Assembly (NCBI RefSeq): GCF_932526225.1 | Contig: NC_064039.1 | Coordinates: 866,001-930,000, forward strand | Source: Nematostella vectensis | Taxonomy: Eukaryota > Cnidaria > Anthozoa > Actiniaria > Edwardsiidae | Direction: 5' to 3' | Length of the DNA: 64,000 nucleotides | In this document: positions 24,301-35,500 of the stretch, piece by piece | Position numbering within the stretch: the first letter of the stretch is position 1 | Layout: every line of letters starts with the position of its first letter | Notes under the pieces: generated by a model | What the model saw: the letters and a program-made list of their open reading frames with translations, nothing else | The model's database searches: none | What the model was told of the DNA's origin: nothing | Made by a program: the position numbers and the translations under genes

Positions 24301-24667
24301 AATACAGGAAAATAAAGGAGAAGATATGAAAATTAGTTATAATACAATATAATATACTATTATGATACACCGTACTCCATTGACGAAAACCGCTGACCAT
24401 ACGCTGTGACCGCGCTCGCCCCAGGAAGATTGAATAAAAAAAAATTGAATAAAATGCTAAGGATTGAATAAAAAAAACGGAATTATTCGACCCAAAGAAA
24501 ATATAGTAATACATTTCTACTGCTTTGACCTAAAAAGATTGAATGGAAAAAAAAAGAGATTGAATATAATGAAAAGATTGAATCTAAAAATAAAGATTGA
24601 ACAAAATATTTAGTCAATGTAACCTAAAAAGAAATGATTGAATATTGCTACCAACGGGGCAGGCATA
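24301..24667. repeat. Right terminal inverted repeat, unique part
   Basis: Inverted copy of 17766-18139, ending at GGCATA before the CACGCT duplication. Confidence 0.88.
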
Positions 24668-24749
24668 CACGCTCTCAGTTTGGTCAGCTTCCCTGGTTTG
24701 GTTGCCTTGATAAGCTCAGTTCTTGAGATATTATTTCCTTTTCCTTTGA

Positions 24750-24877
24750 TGACGTCATCGATGACGTCACATACCATGTGATCTTTTTGTTGACACTGCC
24801 TTGACACTAGCGTTGTCATACGATGTTTCCTTAATGAGATGGATATTTTTGTTTTTATGACGTCATCGATGACGTCA
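24750..24877. promoter_or_regulatory. Two identical 20-bp palindromes, each with two CRE sites
   Basis: The perfect palindrome TGACGTCATCGATGACGTCA occurs at 24750-24769 and 24858-24877. Each copy has two full CRE/ATF octamers. The two are embedded in a diverged ~110-bp direct repeat right of the mobile element and about 1.7 kb upstream of the prominin start codon. Regulation by CREB/ATF-type factors is inference. Confidence 0.55.
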
Positions 24878-24879
24878 CA

Positions 24880-26517
24880 CATCGCGTGACCACCTCGTTG
24901 CATCCCCTTGATACCTTCATGACACCTATCAAGTTTGGTTGTCATACGTGCTTCTTTCCTGGTGATATGGACATTATTTGTTTTTCTAGCGACTGCTTAG
25001 TCATCCTCGTTCCAAGGTTCTTCCCCTCATATCCCCCTTGGGATAGGGGAGGATGGGACCCTGGGAACGACGATGCGGCTTAGTGAGCAAAATGACTTAT
25101 GAGGAATAAAGTAAAAACAGCTTGGCCTTGGTCCTTGCAAACCAAGTTAACGTGGTCACGAGGTTATCAACCTTGTGCGTACAACTCTTTTGTGATGATA
25201 CGCGTGTAGCTCCCATCTATGTTTAAGATTAAAAAAATCGGGGTGGTTGACACATAAATAGCTGAACAAACAGAACGCTGGCTTTGAATCTTGATTAACA
25301 CACTCTGGTCCCCAGGGTAGCATTCGGGGTTCAAGATGTTTTGTTCAATTCAATCTGTTCGTGGCCATTTTAACACTTTCAATAGATTACTACAAAGAAA
25401 ATTAGCGATCTCCCGAAATTACCAAAATTAGCATAAGAAAACACGCGAAAGAATATGAAAGATGAGGCGACACACATCGAAGGCTAGGTTCTAAACGGCC
25501 TTTCAGGGCTCCAAGAATAAAAATATTTTTTTTATAGCTTGTATTAGAATAACTGTGATAATTATGGTGTTTATGAATTATCAAGTGATATTTTTTTAGA
25601 CCAAGAGTGGGAAGAAGCAAAAAATCGTCGTTCCATATTCATATAAAGAACATTCTAACATTATGTGATCAATTTACTAGAATGGAAGCCTTCGCTGTCC
25701 TTTTACGGCTTATTTGATGTTGTGTGTGTTCATTATTCTTCGCTAATACGAATTACCATAGCAATTGCATTCAGTTTCCAATAAACACTTCAAAACATTG
25801 CTTAACGTCGCAACACGCCTTGACGACGCAAGCTAGCAAGTTTTTTATTATTTATTATAACGAACAAAACCGACATATGTGTTATCGAGATCATTCAGGT
25901 ATTCCAGAGATTTTTGAGGTAGCACATTTTGTCTCTGTGTAGAAAAAATACAGCCTTTTATAGCAGTCTCTAATTACAGCTATGGATTATTTGCTAGAGT
26001 ATGGAGACCCACAAATGATGACGTCATGGGACCCGTTCTGAGAATTGAGATATGATCAGTAGAGCTCGCAAATTATACCATCAACGAGTGTGTTTCTGTC
26101 TTATGCTCTTGTTTGAGAAGTATTTAATACTCTGGCTGCGGTTGTAACACAAGTTATAGGAAAGAACCTTAACCTTTGTGGTGAGCTGAAACTTTTTGTA
26201 GGAAGCTTTTTATTTTCATGCGGAAAAGCTGTCGTGCCGTGTCTGAGTTCAACCTTGAAAATTATTCAGCTATTTCGATCCAACTGACTGAGATTACGGT
26301 ATAATTTGTGCCCTTTTTTCTAAGTACTAACGTATTTCCTCGTTACAGAATACCTCATCGTTATATGGGATGCTAATTCCAGCCCGCAAGTAAAGTACAA
26401 CTTTTATTAGAGCTCAAGAAAACGCATCTTTTTCGTAACTGGAATTAGGAAAGTCGTTGTAATCGAAAGTACGAGCGACGGACGAAAACTCTTCATTTTA
26501 GAACCCTTCAACACAAG
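24880..26517. other. Non-coding region upstream of prominin
   Basis: No exon recognised. AT-rich, with a further isolated TGACGTCA-containing word near 26020 ('gatgacgtcatgggac'). The prominin 5' UTR and promoter are expected in the right part, but I cannot place the transcription start. Confidence 0.5.
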
Positions 26518-29500
26518 ATGGTAACCCAAGAAGTGTCAAGATGGATATTGTTGCTGGCTTGTATAGTTGGTCTTTTTACTGCTGCAAAAGCTGCAAATAC
26601 TGTTAATGGGAGCAAGATAAATTGGGACATTCCCAAAGAAGAAGAATGGAAAAGTAATATAAACTTAAAATTTGACGACAGAGGGCTTCAGCCATGGTAC
26701 GATTTATCCGTGTCTTTCATAAACACAGTACTGAACAAAGATCCTTACGGTAAGACATATGCTTATAATAACTAGTTATCTTGTTTTTCACTGCGTTTTT
26801 CAGAAACTGTGTTTCTCAGGCAGCCATTTTGTAGCGCCGTAGTTTTACGGGAAGATACGAAGCAATAGGCGCTTGAATATAGCTCGAAGTTGACGAACTC
26901 ATTTTACACGACCCAAACAGGGTCCATAGCTTACATTTTACTGTCCTTTGCCTCATCTATTTCGGGTCTTAACAATCTTTATTTATAAAAGTATTAAATA
27001 TTCAAAACATAATTATATGCATTATTTCCCCTTTGTTTACTGTAAATGTCAAGAAACTGCCATTGAAATTAAGAATTTGCATTTGATGTTTGTACTGTAT
27101 GTGTGAAATGATTAGTTTTTTTTTTTTTTATTCTAAACCCCAAGAGATATCAAATAGAGCTGCTTTCAATTATTTACAACGGTTTATCTTACTTCTGCCT
27201 GTCTTACTGTTTTTTCATTAATTGATATTTTCATTTCATTTCATTTCGTCTCAGTGGTTGCTTATTTTTTATTCTGGGCTATTATCGGTGTCGGCAGATA
27301 TTGAGACAGTTTTTGCTCTTTTCATATTATTCTTTTTATTCTTTTTGTATTTTACTGTATAATTTAGTGTCAGAGTCGAGTACTGTACCAGTTTTTGGTG
27401 ACCCATAATTTAGTGTCAAAATATACTAAAAGCCTGACTCAAACTAAAACAACAAGAATCAAGAAATGTTTGAATGTCCCAAGCTGTCATAGGATTGTTT
27501 GATTTTATTGTATTTATATAGGCCCTGAAAACATCCCATAAAAGAAATCTGAACCAACATGTTGAGCAAATAAGCCCATAGCAATCCCCTTCTTCTAATC
27601 CCTGCAGTGCATTTTTACATGTATAATCTTATCTGGTGATGAATATCAATCATTTTTTAATCTTTTGACAATGAACCAAGCTCACATTTATTTTGAAGCC
27701 AAAAGCTTGACAAGTATAAGAAATATAACGGAAACGTCATTTAATTTAACGTTATCTTACAATGAATTTGAATTATTGTGCCGAACTTGTGTTTTCTTGT
27801 TGCCGATGAGAAATTATCTTGTTAAATAATAATAATATACTTATATTATGAGAAATTCTCTTGTTAAATAATAATAATATACTTATTAACATTACCTTTC
27901 TGTTTTGATTTGCTATGTGATTTGCTACGTTTTGATTTGCTGAATCCATATATTTTCTCATTCAATATAATTCTCTTTTTTTCTGTGAACATACAAACTT
28001 TGAAGCACTAAAAGGGAGGGGGTAAAAACATGTAAAAGCATGAGACCCAGTTGGGGCCTGGGAGTTGCATGATTGACTGGATGGATGGATGGTTTGATTG
28101 TGACACCACAGGGTACCCGTACAATTACCACAAAAACCAAGTCGCAAAGCTATACCATATTTCTATATCTATGGAGCTCTGCTATTATTATGAAACTCCA
28201 AAAAAAAAAAATATAATAAAAAAATAAATACAAGTATTGGTGTAAGAATTATCCACAGGCAACCCATCCAGACATGAAAGCTATCTAGGGGGAGGGGTGG
28301 CTGGGGGCAGTTTCGCTTCCTAGTAGAGGGTTAATTTTGAAAGTTACATATGAAAGAAAATGATGTGCATTTCCCCAAAGACAAAATATTATAGCTATGG
28401 CTATGGTCACAGTTCAAATTTATGTGCATTTGATAATGTTATGTTACACGAAATTAAATGATAATGTTGATTAGACACAGAGGTACAAATTCCCTTTTAC
28501 TAAAATACTAAAATAGTTAATTAAATGTATTTTTAAATGCAAGTATTTCCTAATGTTGACTGATATGACTGAGTATTAAAAAACTATATCTTATTATTCC
28601 ATCAGAAATCATGAGGGAAGTTATATCAGAAAATAAGCCACTGACAGAGGACCCAGTAAACAGGGTAAGGGCTACAGTACCACATCACAGCCTGCTGCAC
28701 TACTGTGCACACATGTGCCACAAAAATGATGCATTTGGTTAAGCAATCATTGTTTCTAAAGCAGTTTTCAGGAGAGAAACTGCCTGAAAAGATCCTTTTT
28801 AATCTGTTACCTTTCCATTATGCAAGCACAAGTTTTTCGTTTAGCAAGAACAAGCTTCCTGTTACCTCATTGAGTGGTGTTGTACGTATTTTCATCGGTA
28901 GGTAAATCGTTATCATCAATTCTTCGAATTTCATGAGTTCACAACTTGCCAAACAGTAAACACCTATAAATAAGAACATATAAGAACATTAAGAGCCTAC
29001 GGCCTGAGGTTTGGCTTAAGGGTGTCTGGAACTTAGGTTGTTATGTGACCTTGGTTGCTACGCTGACAAGCGCACTCACAATTTAGGTGGTAAAACATTG
29101 CTTCTGGTTTGAAATGGCACACACGCTTTTGTTTACAAACTTTTTGCTGGTCTGGTTTATTTTTCCCCCCTTTTGCAGCAAGATTATTTCTCAAATCAAT
29201 AACTCCACTCAAACAATCAAAAAACAACCAGCGCCTGTGAACCTTTTTCCAGTTTTTCCAACATTGTAAGGGCGGTGAAACATTTTCCATGCGATTGCAA
29301 GTCCCAATACAAAACATGGCAGTGTGGGAAGCGCCGTGCACTATATTTGTGGCTAAGCAGACGTGCCTCCAAATAGTCTGGGACAAGGCGCATGCTTTAA
29401 AAACGACTCACGGTTGCACAAAACAAGGGTAAAATGACAGCCTAAATTTTTGGAATCGTGACAAATTTTTGTACGGAAATATTGCTTACCCTTTTCTTGT

Positions 29501-32500
29501 TAAAACTGAGCATGGAATAAGGCATACTGGTCAAAATGAAAAACAACTCTTTTCTAGCTGAAATCAGCACTTCAGGTCGCTACGTAGGTGCCCTGAAAAA
29601 TCGTGCTCGTCTGTTTTTGTTTTACAGTATTTGTTGTTACACGGCGGGCACTACGTTCACAGTGCATTGAATTGGAAGTGAATAACTGGGTTTGTGGCGG
29701 TTAGGTGAAACAAACGGCTGTCTTTGTACAGTAGATGATGATGATCTGGTTACAGAAATAACTACAGTAGATCTGTCAGCTAAAAGTTGCCCATCTACAC
29801 ATAGCTTTATGTTTTTTTGGGTCCCAATGTATTCAGACTAAAACAATTGTAATCCTGTGACTCAAACCAAATTGATATTTTTTAAAAGACCTTGAAAATT
29901 TGGGTGCGGATTATATGCGGGTGTGCATTATACATGTGTTAATACAGTATTTCATTTATATTTGTGCTGTCATTTTTATTTAACTATAGATTCTGTTTTG
30001 CAGTTTGTTACTGGATACGCACTGGGTGTTGTCATCTGTGCTGGCATTGGCGTCCTCTTCATGTTGATCATGCCCATTGTGGGGTTCTGCTTCTGCTGCT
30101 GCCGTTGTTGCAACAACTGCGGCGGCGAGATGTCCCAGAAAGACCTACCAGGAAACGCTTGCAAGAGATCAGTGTTTGGCGTCATTCTCAGCATCATCAC
30201 ACTGCTCATGTTGTAAGATTAGCATTTTGATTATACTCCCAGGTTTTGTATAGTGCTTGGATGCTAAAAATGCAAAAATTGCTAGTGATCTAACTACTAG
30301 TTTTATGTGGCTCACATAATCTTCTGCTACAGTCGACCATTTCTTTGATGTTAAATGAGATAATGAACTTTCATTGCTTTTGATACATAAACATACAACA
30401 TAAACAAAAAGAAATTAAACAAAATAATGTTTAGGAACTCCAATTCAGAAGTACTATTTGGCATATTTTGCCATGTGAATTCAATTTTCTTGCCTTGTTT
30501 GGAATGGTAAAATAGTATAGAGCTTATGATTTGGGACTTCATCCAGGGCAGATCCAGGATTTCAGTCTCTTGATAGGGAGGCAACGATGTATAAATATAT
30601 GGCTAAGGGTAAAAGTGTGGAATTGAGTTCCCACCTTTTTCTTCTTCGAAATGTTTTGTCTGAAGTTGGGGGAGGGGAGAGGGGCCACAGGCCCCCCCTG
30701 CACCCCCCCCCCCCCCCCAAATGGTAGGTGCATAATGCAGACATAAAGTATTAATAATAGGAATATATTACTAATGCACCAATGAACTGCTCTGTTAAAA
30801 ACTTATAGATGACATCCTGAGGTGGCATAATTATGCTGTTTTTTATTTCTTGCAGTGCTGGAGTATTGTTAATGTTTGTCTGTAATGACAATATGAGCCA
30901 CTCTGTCGGGAATTCCAAGAGTACTATTGATGGGATTGTGAACGAAGCTGTTGGATTTGTCAACAAGACATTTAATGTAAGCTTTAACAAACATCCTGTA
31001 CCCTGGGTTCCAGAGGCTGAATATCAGCTTTTCCTAGCATGCTAGGGGGCGGGGATCAAATGGACTCTCGCTTTGCTCGAAAAGGTCTCGGAGCCTCTGG
31101 TTTCCATTGTAACATTCCCGTTTTACAAATTGATCAAATTAAATGAAATAATGAATTGTGAGAATTGAACATACTGTTGTTGCTTACTTTATAGGAATTT
31201 GATAATGTCGTAGACAAAGACTTCAAGACTGCTGTAGACCAGCTGTCGTATGACATTAGTGATGCTGGGGTGAAGGAACACCTCGGGGATCCCCTCCTTG
31301 CAGTGCTAGAGAGTGCCATTCTCAAACCAATAGAGGCTGTTGCAACCCTCTCACAGAGTATGTAATCGAGAGATCTTCTTTTCCATCATTAGTTACCAGT
31401 TAATGAGCCCTTGGAAGCCACACCTTTATTGGTTTTTTTTTCATTAAATATTGGAAGGCACATAATGTGTTTAAATCTCGAAAAAAACAACAACTAAAAA
31501 CAAAGTATAAATACGGTATGTGTACTTTATTTACCAAATTACATTGAAAATATTTGCATTGGCTTCCCCCTATCAGCCGATGGATGCTTTTTCACACTTG
31601 GTATGGCTTTGGTAGGATGACAAAATGGCAAAAGACAGAGGCTGTTTAAGGGTGTATTATAATTGCATCCCATGTCACTAAGTAATGTAAATAAACATGA
31701 TGGAGAGTCTAAAAAAACAAACAGGGAAATTTCGGCGAAGTTCTGCTAGAACCACATTTGCCTAAAATCCTTGCTTTAGTCGAAAATTCACCAACAGTTC
31801 AGCAGCATGCAAAACAAATGAATAAACTGTGCAAATTGCAGTTGCATTACTTTCTGTCAGTACTGTACAGAATATGATGAAAATGTCTTTCTATTACTCT
31901 TTAGATACAAAGGCCATGGAGAATCAGTTAGTGGTTATAGTGAACAACACAAACGATCTGAAGAAAATGGGAACCACATTGTCTTCAGATCTGCAAGTTG
32001 CACGTGATAATCTTACTGACATTTTGAACGATTGTAAGAATACTTCTGACCCAAGTATCTGTGGTGACATTAACACTAACGAGCTAAAACAGGATGCAAA
32101 CTTCAGTGCTGTCGATAATGTCCAAAGCCAACTAGACAACATCAGAGAAGTGTCTGAACTGGACTTTGAAAAGGCTGCAAAAGAGGTGACAAAACAATGA
32201 AATTAGTAACTCAGTAAAACTTAATTGTTAAATGCATCCATTTGCAGTCTTAACCCATTGACACCTCAACCGGCCTGCACCTGCCGTTACAAGCAACCAT
32301 CAATTTGTTTACAGTGACAAGTGATTAGAGATGGGAAGGCAAAGCACTGTTGGAAAGCTAGGATACTGCTGAATAGGTGCAGCGGTGTTTAACTTTGATG
32401 GGCTGTAACAGACTCAAAATAGGGCGGGAGGTATCTGTTTTTTATCTTTTTTTTTTTTTTTTTGAAAATTCATCTAAAAAATAGCCATGTGTCAATCGGT

Positions 32501-35500
32501 TAGAGACTGAATTGCTGGAGCAGACAAATCGCATAACAGCATTTCACTAAGGTGCCCTGAAGAAGTCTTATTAAAGACGAAAAATTGGCAGTCGGGTACC
32601 AGTTTTGAGTGAAACATACTTTGGTTAACGAGCACAACTAGTTGGGTATTTTGATAGATTTTTTAAATACTTACAGATGTATTTATTATTTTTGACCATT
32701 ATAAAATTGCATACCTGTAAACTCTCTCGCATTAGGCAGGAGTCTCAAGATTTTTTACCTCTTCTCCCGCTCTCCCGCATGGAGCACCAAATCTCTCCAG
32801 CTTTTTAGCAATTTTTATCACTTCCGAGAATTTATTCTATAGAAAATTGACATTTTGACTATTTTCTATTAAAAATAATTAAAACAAAACTTCCTTGCGT
32901 AGCACAATTGATCTCACCCTTGTGAGATCTATAAGTGGATTTTTGCGCCAGAACTTTCTATATGGCAAACAATGGCTATGGTATACCCACCCCTCCCTCC
33001 CAAAAAACTAATACACCCCACCCCACCCCTCCCCCAAAAATTCTCAAGCCTTGAGATTTCCAGAGGTTAACAGGTATGAAATTGTTAAAGCATTCCATTT
33101 TCCCCATTTAAATCCGATGAAATCAGCATAAATCAGTTTTCTCTAATAATCACCAACTTTTGTCAATCAGAGCTCACATCTGTAACTAGTTTTTGCATAA
33201 TATAAACAATAGCATATATACTGTATATTATAAGTCTATGGATTAGTTCACAGTATTTGGCAGATTTCCCCTCTTGGTCCCCACAAGGTTAGCAGTAGTT
33301 AAGTATGATTAAGGGGCTGCATTCATGAAAAAGAAAAGAAATGAGCCCAATTGGTATGTGTTTGTAATGTTCTGTTAAGAGATGTTATTTCTTTTAGGGT
33401 TTGCAAACTGTTAGAGACATTCCTATAACCATGATAAACAAAACAAGTGGACCTCGTAATGGTGAGTGCAGACTCAGCACTCTCATCTGTGATATGTGTA
33501 GCCCTCTAATGGGTGACAACTAATAAGAATTGTTTTTGACATGATACTTTTAAGCTCCATTCTTGACTGAGTTATTGATTTTTAAAAGAGGAGGTACTGG
33601 ACATGTACAATAGCCATCCATGTTATCTACATGTATCAGTAGCATTGGCCACACCGTGAAGAAAATATGTATCACAATCAGCCCCCCAATTCCCCCCCCC
33701 CCCAATACACATCCCAACAATATAAATAATGTGCTGTTTGGTTTATGAAATACATGGATGCTCGATACAGGAACTATATTCAGTCATTTCTTTGCATTGC
33801 AGTCTGGTAGGGATTGTCCGTAAAACAGTGTCTGAAAGGCAATGCAAATGTTTACTATAATATGTTTACAATGCACATGTTTACTATAGGGGAAACTTGA
33901 GACTCCAAGATGCTTTGAGAAAAAGGTTGAAAATTTCCAGGGAGACAATATGCTTCCCCTCTCTCTTTACAATGTTACAGAGATTAAAACAAAATGTTGT
34001 AGTGGAATTCACAAGGATGTTTCAAATATTTAAATTCTATAATTAGAACTCCTTGAATACAAAAGTTTTTATACCTGGAGCTTTAAGTACATTTCTAGAC
34101 TTTTGTAAAGCTTTGTTGTGTGCTTTTTGTTTATCTTGATGTTTACAGATATAATAAAGATGATAGCAAATGCTACAACTCAGGTTAAAAAAATTCTTAC
34201 AGATGGACGTAAAACTGTTGATGATGTGAGTACTGCGTGTGGTCTTCACCTCATGTCCTGCTCCTGTCCCATCTTCTTGTTTGTTAGGTCAAGAAAGCCA
34301 ACCATCTGCCATTTTTCACTCAATACCAAACACAAAAAGCATCCATTTCCATCAGCTAACACAAACGAGCAATCAGAATTGTTGCTCAAGTAGCAGACAT
34401 CAATTTTGTTTGTTTGTTTGTTTGTTTTATACAACCCATTTGCTTATTGTTTCTGGATTTGAGGCAACCCATTGCTGTACCCACTTTGCTTGCAACTACA
34501 TACTTCCCTCAAGTTTTGTCGCTAATTTAAAAAAGATTCTATTCTAATTTCTGTTTTCCACTGTTGTCTTCTTAAGGGTGTTCTACAACAGTTAAAGAAC
34601 ATACAGTCGGATAGTAATTACTACACAGATCTTGTCAAACAATATGATAAGTACAGGTATTTAAAGTAGGAGCTTGTTGTTTCGGTTTTATTCTATATAC
34701 AGAGAGGCTGAATATACTTTACCATCATTTTATCTCATCTCCCTGTAGATGCTATGTGGATAATATGTATTTTATTATTGTTATTATTTATCCTGCTGTA
34801 GATGGTACGCTGGTGTAGGAGCGGCTTGCTACATATTATTGTTATTATTTATCCTGCTGTAGATGGTATGCTGGTGTACGAGCGGCTTGCTACATATTAT
34901 TGTTATTATTTATCCTGCTGTAGATGGTACGCTGGTGTAGGAGCGGCTTGCTACATATTATTGTTATTATTTATCCTGCTGTAGATGGTACGCTGGTGTA
35001 GGAGCGGCTTGCCTGTTTCTACTCATTGTTGTGATGATGGCGCTAGGTCTGATGTGTGGCATCTGCGGCTATGACAAAGAGGCCACTCCAACTACACGTG
35101 GGTCCGTGTCTAATATGGGTGGAAACTGTCTTATGGCGTAAGTCTAGAAAGTTGCTACTTCATATGCATGTGTCGAAAATAGAAACTTTAATATTAGAAC
35201 TTGCATAAATTAGTCCAGCTAGACTGCTTGCAGGCATTTAGGAGTGGTACTCCGTAAGCTTCATACCACGGGTGGACAGGCAGGTTAATGGATTTCTCTC
35301 GAGTTTGGTATACAGGGTTGGTACAAGGTACTATTAACAAAATAGGTAGTTTTAGATCGTTTTGCATAAAACACCTGGTAAACAATATAGCAGAAAATAC
35401 TAAGTGGATGCCTGCAAACAAGCTAACTAGTTTTAACAGCAGGCATTGTTTCATCCCCTCGTCTCCCCCCTGGGGCATTGCAATGGTGCATAGCAAAAGA

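Larger units (their letters stand above)
17766..24667. mobile_element. 6.9-kb DNA element with satellite-built TIRs, encoding polymerase/helicase remnants
   Basis: Both ends read TATGCCTGCCC(C)GTTGGTAGC inward, and the element is bracketed by a perfect 6-bp duplication CACGCT (17760-17765, 24668-24673). The first ~370 bp of each end are inverted copies rich in 'gattgaat'. These continue into inverted arrays of a 10-bp repeat (18140-19577; 23019-24300). The core (19578-23018) is visibly GC-richer than the host and holds a zinc-binding ORF and a broken DNA polymerase B plus helicase region. A 6-bp duplication is known for Polinton/Maverick elements (and a few others). However, the ends do not start with AG, and I found no integrase, protease, ATPase or capsid genes. 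I read it as a decayed or non-autonomous member of a polymerase/helicase element family. Confidence 0.85.

Noticed and set aside
22770-24514. Long minus-strand ORFs (up to 475 codons) over the right array
   Set aside because: Same 10-bp satellite in inverse orientation, with no domain and no codon bias.
17766-24667. Calling the element a standard Polinton/Maverick
   Set aside because: Only the 6-bp duplication and the polymerase fit. The terminal AG, integrase, protease, ATPase and capsid genes are not seen, and a helicase is present instead.
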